Assembly (NCBI GenBank): GCA_016193065.1
Contig: JACPSX010000146.1
Location: 1 to 7,532, forward strand
DNA from: Candidatus Tectimicrobiota bacterium
GTDB taxonomy: Bacteria > JACPSX01
Direction of reading: 5' to 3'
DNA: 7,532 nucleotides
Position 1 is the first letter of the stretch; every line of letters begins with the position of its first letter. The notes below the pieces were generated by a model. It was not told the origin of the DNA. It saw nothing but the letters and a program-made list of their open reading frames with translations, and ran no database searches. A program made the translations under genes and the position numbers. Shown here in pieces: positions 1-6,419 of the stretch.

Positions 1-236
1 AACCCTCCCTGCAAATCCTGAATGGCGATGGTCATGCAGACTTGGAGTTGATGTGCGACAAAGGGGTCGCCTATTCCGAGGGGGTCTTCTACCCCTGTCC
101 GGTGCTGGTCAAGGAGCCCAGCGCAAAATTGGGTGATACCCTGGAGGAAGCCTTAAGCCCGCAGTCCCGGCAAAGGGTGGCTCGGCTGCGCGAGGTGCAC
201 TCTGCCTGTCAGGTCTGTTTGAAAGGTTCCACCTGA
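1..236 (+). CDS. Radical SAM/SPASM protein, C-terminal fragment (5' end outside window)
   Basis: An open frame enters from the left edge (codons begin at position 3) and ends at TGA 234-236. What remains looks like the C-terminal auxiliary-cluster (SPASM-like) region of a radical SAM enzyme. A first Cys (54-56) is followed by a short beta-hairpin segment and FYPCP (Cys 96-98), then the typical LGDTLEEAL helix (family form: LGNL.E...), then a C-x2-C pair (207-209 and 216-218) just before the stop. In SPASM proteins these cysteines bind one or two auxiliary 4Fe-4S clusters. The radical SAM core with CX3CX2C would lie upstream, so the reaction cannot be named. A complete gene of the same superfamily follows 66 bp later, so the two may act as a pair. 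Family assignment is fairly firm; function is unknown. Confidence 0.75.
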   Translation, partial: PSLQILNGDGHADLELMCDKGVAYSEGVFYPCPVLVKEPSAKLGDTLEEALSPQSRQRVARLREVHSACQVCLKGST

Positions 237-246
237 GCGTAGAGCC

Positions 247-263
247 GTGCTCCGTGAGAGCAC
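247..263. other. Small intergenic hairpin
   Basis: GTGCTC (247-252) and GAGCAC (258-263) form a perfect 6-bp stem around a 5-nt CGTGA loop in the 66-bp gap between the two radical SAM genes. No T-run follows, so it is not a standard intrinsic terminator. It could be an mRNA stabilising or processing hairpin, or chance. No precursor-peptide ORF is recognisable in this gap. Confidence 0.3.
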
Positions 264-302
264 AACCGGGAGCAAGATCAGCACAAAGAAAAGCCGCGGA
301 AC

Positions 303-1406
303 ATGGATTCACGAACAGATAAGAAGGGCAACACTTTCAGCGGGAGCGCGACGGCGACCATGAACACGGACAGCGCCTATTTTCAGGCCATCGATCCCGA
401 ACGTCGGGAGGCCGTTGCCGCTTACGATCCCACCTGCCTTTACCTGGAGGTGAGCAACGAATGCAACCTCACCTGCAAGACCTGTCCTTTGACGTACGGA
501 AAAGCAGAAGAGCCGGCGGCTCTTGGCTTCGAGCAGGTGCAGCAGATCGTTTCCCAATTCCCCGACGTGAAGCGGGTGACACTGCACGGGGTGGGAGAAC
601 CCCTGCTCAATCGCGATCTCCCGAAGATCATCCGTTGGTTGAAGGAGCAGGGGATACACGTCTTGTTTAATTCAAACGGTACTCTCATGAACCGGCGCTG
701 GCAGGAAGCGCTCATCGCCTCCGGACTGGATGAGATCCGGCTCTCCCTGGATGCGGCCACCCCGGAAACTTTCGCCCGCGTGAGGGGGAAGCCTCTCTTT
801 GAGGTGATCGTGAAGAATATTCGGGGACTGATGGCCCTCAAAATTGAGAGAGGATCGCCCCTCCCTCTCGTCTCCCTCTGGCTCACCGGGCTGCGGGAGA
901 CCATCAAGGAACTCCCCGATTTCATCCGGCTGGCGCACTCCCTGGGCGTTGATCGCGTTCACCTGCAGCGCTTGGTCTATTGGGAGGAGGAGAACCACGG
1001 CCGGCTGGCCACTGCCGGGCAATCCCTGTTCGGCTCGCTGCGGGACGAGGAGGAAGAAATTATCGCCTCGGGGCAGGAACTGGCCCGGGAACTCGGCATC
1101 TCCTTTGAGGCCTCGGGAGCCACAAGTCCTGCGGCGAGCCTTGCCCGCAGGGACCGGGAACAACCCTGGAAGGACTGCATGCGTCCCTGGACCCTCATGT
1201 ACATCAGCGCCCGGGGAAGCTGCTTTCCCTGCTGCATTGCTCCATTCTCCACGAAGGATCTGGGCAGCCTCTCTCTCGGGAATGCGTTTGCAGAGGACTT
1301 GGCGACCATCTGGAATGGGAAACGATATCAAGAATTCCGCCAGCGCCTTCTGAGCCCCGATCCTCCGGAATGCTGCGTGGGGTGCGGAGCCTGTTGGAGC
1401 CTGTAG
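303..1406 (+). CDS. Radical SAM/SPASM domain protein
   Basis: A 367-residue radical SAM enzyme. The cluster-binding CX3CX2C is C54-C58-C61 (CNLTCKTC). It is followed by the GGEP-type motif as GVGEP (96-100), NSNGTLM (123-129) and a beta strand ending in SLDAATPETF (148-157), all typical of the SPASM/PqqE/MoaA-like branch. The C-terminal SPASM region has C292, C307, C310 and C311, then LGNAFAEDLATIWNGKRYQEFR (a conserved family helix), then C357, C358, C361 and C364, enough to hold two auxiliary 4Fe-4S clusters. The protein should be cytoplasmic and use S-adenosylmethionine to start a radical reaction on a substrate, often a peptide or a sugar in this branch; the substrate cannot be told here. 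ATG 303 is used because the frame is open and conserved-looking sequence begins soon after; ATG 361 (M20) is an alternative, and neither has a strong ribosome site. The stop lies 20 bp before the DoxX-like gene, suggesting one transcript. Confidence 0.93.
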   Translation: MDSRTDKKGNTFSGSATATMNTDSAYFQAIDPERREAVAAYDPTCLYLEVSNECNLTCKTCPLTYGKAEEPAALGFEQVQQIVSQFPDVKRVTLHGVGEPLLNRDLPKIIRWLKEQGIHVLFNSNGTLMNRRWQEALIASGLDEIRLSLDAATPETFARVRGKPLFEVIVKNIRGLMALKIERGSPLPLVSLWLTGLRETIKELPDFIRLAHSLGVDRVHLQRLVYWEEENHGRLATAGQSLFGSLRDEEEEIIASGQELARELGISFEASGATSPAASLARRDREQPWKDCMRPWTLMYISARGSCFPCCIAPFSTKDLGSLSLGNAFAEDLATIWNGKRYQEFRQRLLSPDPPECCVGCGACWSL

Positions 1407-1412
1407 GATCAT

Positions 1413-1419
1413 AAGGAGG
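1413..1419 (+). promoter_or_regulatory. Strong ribosome binding site for the DoxX-like gene
   Basis: AAGGAGG at 1413-1419, 7 nt before ATG 1427, close to a perfect anti-16S match. It fixes the start of the DoxX-like gene. Confidence 0.85.
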
Positions 1420-1426
1420 CTATTTT

Positions 1427-1966
1427 ATGAGCGTGAGCATCGGCAGCGGGGGGTTGAGGGACATGGCTCTCTGGGTCGCGTTTTATCGGATCGCCCTGGG
1501 ATTTATGTGGTTTGATCAAGCTTTGCAAAAGGCTCCCTGGGTCATGGGACCCGAGGGCAAGCCCTACGGGTGGCTTTACGGCTATATCTGGAAAGAGATC
1601 AATCATCCAACCTTCGGCATATATGCCGCCTTTCTGAAGAATCTCGTGATCCCGAACTTCGGGTTCTTCGGCTTTACAACCTTTCTCGGCGAACTCGCGA
1701 TTGGTCTCTCACTCGTTGTGGGGATCCTGGTCCCCCTGGTCGGAGGGCTGGGCGGTACGCTCATGCAGCTCAACATTGCGATCGGCAGCTACGGGATTCC
1801 CGGTGAGTGGTTCTGGCTCTGGCCGCTTCTGATCGGCAGCCACCTGATCTTCATGATGGGGCGGGCGGGCCGCCGCCTGGGATGGGACGGCCGTATTGCG
1901 AAATCCCTGGCACGATCTCCGGACTCGGGTGGAATGCTCCGCCGCCTCTTGCCCTATGTCGTATAG
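1427..1966 (+). CDS. DoxX/DoxD-like integral membrane protein
   Basis: A 179-residue membrane protein resembling the DoxX superfamily, and within it the thiosulfate:quinone oxidoreductase small-subunit (DoxD, TQO_small) type. Visible hallmarks are an N-terminal amphipathic/TM helix with YRIALGFMWFDQALQK (20-35), an outside loop with GWLYGYIWKEINHPTF (48-63), a helix with FLGELAIGLSLVVGIL (86-101; the GE pair is common in DoxX), a further helix containing LMQLNIAIG (112-120), PGEW (125-128), and a last TM (about 129-146) ending in GRAGRRLGWD. Four membrane segments and a basic cytoplasmic C-terminus fit the family. Many DoxX-like proteins have no proven activity, and no DoxA partner is present, so thiosulfate oxidation should not be assumed. 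The 30-bp gap to the next gene suggests co-transcription with the glycosyltransferases. Family call firm, function open. Confidence 0.85.
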   Translation: MSVSIGSGGLRDMALWVAFYRIALGFMWFDQALQKAPWVMGPEGKPYGWLYGYIWKEINHPTFGIYAAFLKNLVIPNFGFFGFTTFLGELAIGLSLVVGILVPLVGGLGGTLMQLNIAIGSYGIPGEWFWLWPLLIGSHLIFMMGRAGRRLGWDGRIAKSLARSPDSGGMLRRLLPYVV

Positions 1967-1982
1967 AGCCGGCTTGAGGGAC

Positions 1983-1990
1983 AGAGAGGA
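1983..1990 (+). promoter_or_regulatory. Ribosome binding site supporting a TTG start
   Basis: AGAGAGGA at 1983-1990, 6 nt before TTG 1997. The same frame is closed by the TAG at 1964-1966, and the TTG is followed at once by a KKGLWLLGLL membrane-insertion sequence, so TTG 1997 is the likely start. Confidence 0.65.
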
Positions 1991-1996
1991 TTCTCC

Positions 1997-3373
1997 TTGA
2001 AAAAAGGACTCTGGCTGTTGGGCCTGCTGTCAGCAGTTGTCTACTCGGTCAATTTTCGAGTGGGCGATCTCTTGACTCGCGTTGGAATCCTGAGTGTTCC
2101 CCCGCAGAAAATTATTTCCTATCTGTTCCAGCTCGTCCCCTTGAGCCTGTTTTACGTTTTGTCCCTGCGCCTCGTTCGTCGTGCAGAAGGAGAGAACGGG
2201 AAACACGCAATCCCTGGCATCCTCCTCTTGGCTCTCCTTTTCCGCTTGCCTCTGGCTCTTCAGGCTCCGGACCTCTCCAGTGACCTCTATCGCTATCTTT
2301 GGGACGGGAAGGTACAGGTTTCCGGAGCAGTGAACCCCTACCTGTACCCTCCGGGGGATGAGCGCCTGGCCTTTCTCCGGGATCAAGAAATCTATCCCAA
2401 CGTGAACCGCAAGGAGGCTCCCACCATCTATCCTGCCGGGGCTCAGCTTCTTTTCCGGGGGCTGAACTGGGCCGGTCTTAGCGACCCCGGGAAGTTTAAG
2501 GCCGCAGCCCTTGCCGCTGAGGGCTTCACTCTCTTTCTGTTGCTCCTCATCCTTAAGGAGCTCCGTTTGCCCCAGAGCAGGCTCCTGATCTACGCCTGGA
2601 ACCCCCTGGTCATCTACGAATTATTCCAGAGCGGGCATCTGGAAAGCTTTCTGCTCCCCCCGCTGCTGGGTTTCGTCTATTTCTTTCTCCGGGGTCGCCT
2701 GGTGGGGGCTGGGGCAGCGCTGGGATTGGCAACCTCCATGAAGTTGATCCCGGCCCTGTTCCTGGTGACGATCCCGCCAGGCAAGCGCCTTAAGATTGCG
2801 CTCCCTTTTCTGCTCGTTGTGATGCTCGCTTACCTCCCGTACGCCGGCGCCGGGGAAAAGATCTTCGGGTTTTTGCCCTCCTACTTCTCGGATCCCTCTG
2901 AGATCTTCAATCCAGGTCTGATCCAAACGGGGTTACTCTGGGTCGCCAGCGCCTTCACCCTTTCCTCTCCCTGGATCCGCCCCGTCCTCCTCCTTCTCCT
3001 CCTCGTTTTGTTGCTTCCGATCACTCGCTGCCCCGAAAAGTCGCCCGCGGACGTGGTTCCGAAACTCTACCTCACACTCAGCGCCTACTTCTTCCTGATT
3101 TATCCGGCTCTCCACCCCTGGTATCTTTCCTGGCTCATCCCTTTCCTGTGCCTGATCCCCTCCCGGGCCTGGCTTTACCTCTCTCTGGCACTTCCGCTCT
3201 CATACCTCAAGTATCTTGCGCCTGATGGGACCATGCCGACCTGGGTCACTTGGGTCGAGTTTGCTCCGCTGTACGCGCTGCTGGCTGCGGAGTATGCAAG
3301 AGTGAAACCCGTGAATCAGAGGATATCTCAGTGGTGCTTGGAAACCCGAACACAATCTTCCACTACGTTCTGA
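1997..3373 (+). CDS. GT-C fold polyprenyl-phosphate-dependent mannosyltransferase-like membrane protein (GT87/DUF2029-like)
   Basis: A 458-residue, very hydrophobic protein with roughly ten or more membrane segments. The first large external loop carries the acidic signature SSDLYRYLWDGKVQ (94-107; D96 is the likely catalytic/metal aspartate of GT-C enzymes), then NPY, then EIYPNVNRKEAPTIYP (131-146), a string typical of bacterial GT87/DUF2029 and MptB-like mannosyltransferases. Further family-like strings are YAWNPLVIYELFQSGHLES (199-217), MKLIPALF (248-255) and HPWYLSWLIPF (373-383). Such enzymes take a sugar, often mannose, from a polyprenyl phosphate carrier on the outer side of the membrane. 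The window also encodes a DPM-like synthase (6420) that could supply this donor. The last ~14 residues are polar, atypical, and overlap the start of the next gene. The sugar and acceptor are inferred only at class level. Confidence 0.85.
   Translation: MKKGLWLLGLLSAVVYSVNFRVGDLLTRVGILSVPPQKIISYLFQLVPLSLFYVLSLRLVRRAEGENGKHAIPGILLLALLFRLPLALQAPDLSSDLYRYLWDGKVQVSGAVNPYLYPPGDERLAFLRDQEIYPNVNRKEAPTIYPAGAQLLFRGLNWAGLSDPGKFKAAALAAEGFTLFLLLLILKELRLPQSRLLIYAWNPLVIYELFQSGHLESFLLPPLLGFVYFFLRGRLVGAGAALGLATSMKLIPALFLVTIPPGKRLKIALPFLLVVMLAYLPYAGAGEKIFGFLPSYFSDPSEIFNPGLIQTGLLWVASAFTLSSPWIRPVLLLLLLVLLLPITRCPEKSPADVVPKLYLTLSAYFFLIYPALHPWYLSWLIPFLCLIPSRAWLYLSLALPLSYLKYLAPDGTMPTWVTWVEFAPLYALLAAEYARVKPVNQRISQWCLETRTQSSTTF
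3318..3323 (+). promoter_or_regulatory. Ribosome binding site deciding the GT2 start
   Basis: AGAGGA at 3318-3323 lies 7 nt before GTG 3331 (10 nt before GTG 3334), inside the 3' end of the preceding gene. It favours a GTG start here over ATG 3250, which would add 27 residues without family character and overlap the upstream gene by 124 bp. Confidence 0.55.
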
Positions 3374-4371
3374 TCGGCTTTTACATCGTTTGCCTCAGTG
3401 GCCTTTTTTTGTACGGGACGAACTGTTACCTTCTCCTCCTGCGCTTTCGCAGCCATCGACTCCAGGGCCTGCGGGAGTACCGCCGGGTTCTCAGGGAATT
3501 CGCAGTGTCCCGATGGTACACGGACCCTCCTCGGGTCACCGTCCAACTGCCGGTTTACAATGAGCGCTACGTGATTGGCCGGCTCCTGAAGGCGGTTTGT
3601 GCTCTTGATTACCCTCGAGACCGGCTGGAGATCCAGGTCCTGGATGATTCTACGGACGATACCGTGGAAATTGTCCGCCGACTCGTAAGAGGGTACCAGG
3701 AGGAAGGGCTGTCCATTGCCCACATTCGCCGGGCCGGGCGGCAGGGGTTCAAGGCAGGAGCCCTCAGGAACGGGATGGAGACGGCCCGGGGAGAATTCAT
3801 GGCGATCTTTGACGCTGATTTTGTTCCTCCACCGGACTTCCTGCGCAAGACGATCCCCTATTTTTGTAATCCTCGTGTGGGAATGGTGCAAGTGCGCTGG
3901 GGACACATGAATCCGGACGACTCCCTCCTGACCCGGGCTCAATCCATCGGCATCGACGGCCATTTTTCCATCGAGCAGGGAGCTCGGGCCTGGTCGGGAC
4001 TCTTCCTCAACTTCAACGGTACGGCAGGAATCTGGCGGCGACAGGCGATCCTGGAGGCGGGGGGGTGGCAGGCCGATACCTTGACGGAGGATATGGACTT
4101 GAGTTACCGGGCCCAGCTTGCCGGCTGGCAACTCAAATACATGATGCACGTGAGCTGCCCGGCCGAGCTCCCCAGGCAGGTTTCCGCCTTTAAATCGCAG
4201 CAATTCCGCTGGGACAAGGGTTCCATCCAGCCCGCTCGCAAGCTGATCCCCGCCATTCTCAAGGCGCGTTGCTCCCGGTTTGCCAAATACCAGGCGATCC
4301 TTCACCTGACCCATTATCTGATCCATCCCTTGATGGTCGCAACCGTCTTCCTGTCGTTACCGTTGATGTGA
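3331..4371 (+). CDS. Membrane family-2 glycosyltransferase (cellulose/mannan-synthase-like), catalytic part of a frame-disrupted gene
   Basis: From GTG 3331 this gives 346 residues. An N-terminal TM helix (about 12-37) is followed by a complete processive-type GT2 domain: VQLPVYNERYVI, then VLDDSTDDT (D105/D106), FDADFVPPPDF (the DxD at 161-163 binds the metal and nucleotide sugar), NGTAGIWRR, TLTEDMDLSYRAQLAGW (TED 252-254, the catalytic base region) and SQQFRWDKGS (QxxRW 290-294). It should use a nucleotide sugar in the cytoplasm to extend a glycan. The frame then runs into a TM helix (HPLMVATVFLSLPLM) and stops abruptly at TGA 4369-4371. The remaining C-terminal membrane domain continues in another frame from about 4374, so the gene looks broken. 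An intact family member would be roughly 500 residues or more. All catalytic motifs survive. An alternative annotated start is ATG 3250. Confidence 0.8.
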   Translation: MVLGNPNTIFHYVLIGFYIVCLSGLFLYGTNCYLLLLRFRSHRLQGLREYRRVLREFAVSRWYTDPPRVTVQLPVYNERYVIGRLLKAVCALDYPRDRLEIQVLDDSTDDTVEIVRRLVRGYQEEGLSIAHIRRAGRQGFKAGALRNGMETARGEFMAIFDADFVPPPDFLRKTIPYFCNPRVGMVQVRWGHMNPDDSLLTRAQSIGIDGHFSIEQGARAWSGLFLNFNGTAGIWRRQAILEAGGWQADTLTEDMDLSYRAQLAGWQLKYMMHVSCPAELPRQVSAFKSQQFRWDKGSIQPARKLIPAILKARCSRFAKYQAILHLTHYLIHPLMVATVFLSLPLM

Positions 4372-4380
4372 CCTCCCAGC
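4360..4380 (+). other. Junction of frame disruption and probable small internal deletion in the GT2 gene
   Basis: At this point the reading changes from frame 1 (ending SLPLM-stop) to frame 3 (beginning TSQRVLYPDW). From what I recall of the family, some 30-50 residues, including at least one membrane helix, normally separate these two strings. This implies loss of about 100-150 bp in a length not divisible by three, rather than a one-base slip. Whether it is genuine or an assembly/sequencing error cannot be told from one sequence. Confidence 0.55.
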
Positions 4381-4802
4381 GCGTCCTCTACCCGGACTGG
4401 CGTTCCAGAGTTCGCTGGATCCCTTTGCTTACACTGGTAGGCACCGGCATCGCTCTGAATAATTCTCGGGCGGTATTGGAAGGCGCTTTCTTCGCCGGAG
4501 GGGATTTCATCCGTACCCCCAAGTTCGGAGTTCGCAGCGGGGGGGAGCTGCGCGGCAAACTACGGAGCTATCGATCCAGGTTTCATGTGCTTGCCTTCCT
4601 GGAGTTCGCTCTTGGTTTGTACGCTCTTCACACCTTCAGCATCGCCCTGATCACCGGGAGGTTTTGGATTACTCCCTTTCTATTTATTTATGCCTGCGGT
4701 TTTCTCTACATTTCATTGAAGAGCATGGGAGAGTTTCTGGACTGGTCTTTCTGGAGATGCTCTTGGGTCCGGAAGGGGAAATCCCCCCAGGAAGGAGAAT
4801 AA
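4368..4802 (+). CDS. C-terminal membrane domain of the same split GT2 (frame-shifted 3' part)
   Basis: The frame is open from 4269, but family-like sequence starts only at TSQRVLYPDW (from 4371). From there it has the features of the C-terminal region of the same GT2 family: SQRVLYPDWRSR, a TM with LVGTGIALNNSRAVLEG (23-39 counted from GTG 4368), RTPKFG (49-54), then two TM helices (about 75-95 and 97-117) and a basic tail. There is no catalytic motif. GTG 4368-4370 overlaps the TGA of the catalytic half (4369-4371) in a GTGA arrangement, so a separate 144-residue polypeptide could in principle be made by termination-reinitiation. More simply it is the 3' remnant of one gene with the 5' part at 3331. 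It ends 1 bp before the next start codon. Confidence 0.7.
   Translation: MTSQRVLYPDWRSRVRWIPLLTLVGTGIALNNSRAVLEGAFFAGGDFIRTPKFGVRSGGELRGKLRSYRSRFHVLAFLEFALGLYALHTFSIALITGRFWITPFLFIYACGFLYISLKSMGEFLDWSFWRCSWVRKGKSPQEGE
4792..4798 (+). promoter_or_regulatory. Ribosome binding site of the PQQ-propeller gene
   Basis: AAGGAGA at 4792-4798, 5 nt before ATG 4804, inside the last codons of the GT2 3' part. It indicates tight operon packing. Confidence 0.7.
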
Positions 4803-4803
4803 G

Positions 4804-6411
4804 ATGGGAGTGAAGTTTTCACCGGGCCTGACAATCCTGCTGATTCTGGTCGTGGGACTTCCGCTCCCTTCACCCGAAGGGCAGGTCCTGGCGGAAAGCC
4901 CCTGGCTCACGTATCGCCGCGATCTGAAGCGGACGGGGCGCAGCGACACTACGGGCCCCGCCACGGACCGGGTGCGGTGGATCTTCTCAACAGGCCGCCC
5001 GGACAAGCAAGGGGGGATTGAGACCGATCCGGTGATCGGGCCGGACGGAACGGTCTACATCGGAGCAAACAACGGGATCCTCTACGCTCTGGACCCGGAA
5101 ACGGGGGGCGTGCGCTGGGCATTTCCCACCGGATTCGATACCTACGCAATTTATTCCACCCCCCTCGTGGACCGCAACGGGATTGTTTACTTCGGAGCCA
5201 AGGATGGCAACGTCTATGCGCTCAGGGCTCCGCGCCGGGGGATCATCGGGGAGGTGGTCTGGTCTCTGAACCTCGGGACCACGATTCAGACCTCGCCTGC
5301 CTTCACCCCGGACGGCACCCTCGTCATCGGTGCGGATGACTGGGCCTACTACGGGATCACCCCACCCCGGGGCGGCAAGGGACCGGAAGTGAAATGGCGC
5401 TTCCAGACACAGGGGACTCTGATCAGCTCCCCGGTTGTGGACTCTGACGGGACGGTCTTTGTGGCCTCCATGGACGGGAAAGTCTATGCCCTCGATCCGC
5501 CCAAAGAGGCGGGGCGGCCGGTGAAAATTCGCTGGAGCTTCAGCTCGGGGGAGCGGGACGCCAAAGGGGGATTCGAAAACGCTCCGGCCATCGACGCAGA
5601 GGCAACGCTCTACATCGGCGGAAACGACGGGATTCTCTATGCCCTGGACACCAAGACGGGGAAGGTCAAGTGGACCTTTGACGGGGTCGCCCGATCCGGC
5701 TACCGCACCTATGCAATCTTCTCTTCCGTCGCGATTGGGCCGGACCGCACCATCTACTTCGGGGGCAAGAACGGCATCCTCTACGCGGTCCGCGAGCGCC
5801 GGGGCTTCCTCCGTAGCGGTCCTGAGGTGGTGTGGCGCTACAAGCTGGGTCCCGGCATCCAGTCCTCGCCCCTCCTGGCGGCCGACGGCACCGTTTACCT
5901 GGGCGACGAGCAGGGGAATTTCCACGCGGTTCGGCGGCCGCAGTCCGGCGAGTGGGCCAGCGCTCTGTGGAAGTTTGCAACGAAGGGAACGCTGATCTCT
6001 TCCCCGACTCTTGCCACGGACGGCACCCTGTACGTGGGATCGATGGATGGGAATCTTTACGCCTTCAAGGCTCGCGGCGGCACCCCGGCCTCTCGTCCGA
6101 GGCCGTTCTCGGGGACCTGGTATGGAGCCTACGAAAGCCCCATCGCCGCCGGGAACATTCGGGCGGTTCTTGTGCAAGATGGTTCCCGGGTGTGGTCCAC
6201 CTGGTTCCTGGCGGGAATGGGACGGGGAGAAGTGCAGGGGACCGTCCAGGGGAACCGCCTCGTGGTGTCGGGTCCCATCCATACCGCCCGTTGCCAGGGC
6301 ACCGTCTCGGGCGAGGGTCGGCTGGAAGGGGGCGAGATTCGCGGCGAGGTCCGGGTGGAGCGCTGTGAAGGAGTCGTGGTAACGGGCCGGTTTACCCTTC
6401 GCAATCACTGA
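4804..6411 (+). CDS. Exported PQQ-like (BamB/quinoprotein-type) eight-bladed beta-propeller protein with C-terminal beta domain
   Basis: A 535-residue protein with a Sec signal peptide: K4, hydrophobic core about 8-21, likely cleavage after VLA (28-30). SPWLTYRRDLKRTGRS (32-47) is the usual lead-in of PQQ-like propellers. Eight PQQ-like repeats of the form DGTVYIGxxDGxxYALD...W follow, with blade cores near 81-97, 126-140, 170-185, 215-231, 267-282, 315-329, 361-376 and 407-421. Residues 434-535 form a different, Gly-rich beta domain beginning FSGTWYG (435-441) and holding two cysteines (C497, C521), possibly a disulfide. The family includes BamB-like scaffold proteins and quinoprotein dehydrogenases, but I see no catalytic or PQQ-binding dehydrogenase set, so a scaffold or binding role at the envelope is more likely. 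It is embedded between glycosyltransferases, 1 bp after one and 8 bp before the next, and is probably co-translated with them. Confidence 0.9.
   Translation: MGVKFSPGLTILLILVVGLPLPSPEGQVLAESPWLTYRRDLKRTGRSDTTGPATDRVRWIFSTGRPDKQGGIETDPVIGPDGTVYIGANNGILYALDPETGGVRWAFPTGFDTYAIYSTPLVDRNGIVYFGAKDGNVYALRAPRRGIIGEVVWSLNLGTTIQTSPAFTPDGTLVIGADDWAYYGITPPRGGKGPEVKWRFQTQGTLISSPVVDSDGTVFVASMDGKVYALDPPKEAGRPVKIRWSFSSGERDAKGGFENAPAIDAEATLYIGGNDGILYALDTKTGKVKWTFDGVARSGYRTYAIFSSVAIGPDRTIYFGGKNGILYAVRERRGFLRSGPEVVWRYKLGPGIQSSPLLAADGTVYLGDEQGNFHAVRRPQSGEWASALWKFATKGTLISSPTLATDGTLYVGSMDGNLYAFKARGGTPASRPRPFSGTWYGAYESPIAAGNIRAVLVQDGSRVWSTWFLAGMGRGEVQGTVQGNRLVVSGPIHTARCQGTVSGEGRLEGGEIRGEVRVERCEGVVVTGRFTLRNH
4972..6075 (+). 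repeat. Two tandem four-blade modules in the propeller gene
   Basis: Residues 57-242 align with 243-424 blade by blade, with an offset rising from 185 to 191 residues because of small indels. Matched pairs: KGGIETDP/KGGFENAP; GILYALD in both; TYAIYS/TYAIFS; YFGAKDGNVYAL/YFGGKNGILYAV; VVW in both; GTLISSP in both; SMDGKVYA/SMDGNLYA. The order of the four blade types is kept, so the propeller arose by duplication of a four-blade unit. DNA identity between halves is clearly lower than protein similarity, so the event is not recent. Confidence 0.85.
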
Positions 6412-6419
6412 GAACGATC

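Noticed and set aside
254-322. Possible tiny ORF from GTG 254 between the radical SAM genes, considered as a precursor peptide
   Set aside because: About 22 codons, no ribosome site, no Cys or Gly pattern, and it runs into the start of the next gene.
672-1412. Minus-strand open frame (246 codons) opposite the radical SAM gene
   Set aside because: Codon shadow; low-complexity composition and no motif, while the plus strand has CX3CX2C and SPASM cysteines.
1427-1966. Naming this gene doxD or assigning thiosulfate oxidation
   Set aside because: Only the DoxX/DoxD membrane fold is supported; no DoxA partner or sulfur genes are nearby.
2983-3004. CTC/CTT-rich microsatellite-like tract
   Set aside because: It encodes the Leu-run of a membrane helix in the GT-C protein and stays in frame; composition explains it.
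3328-4326. Minus-strand open frame (332 codons) opposite the GT2 gene
   Set aside because: Shadow of the catalytic GT2 frame, which carries all expected motifs; no ribosome site or recognisable domain on the minus strand.
4987-6408. Long minus-strand open frame (473 codons) opposite the propeller gene
   Set aside because: It mirrors a GC-rich repetitive gene, its translation is Pro/Arg/Gly-rich with no family character, and the plus strand has a clear signal peptide, repeats and ribosome site.
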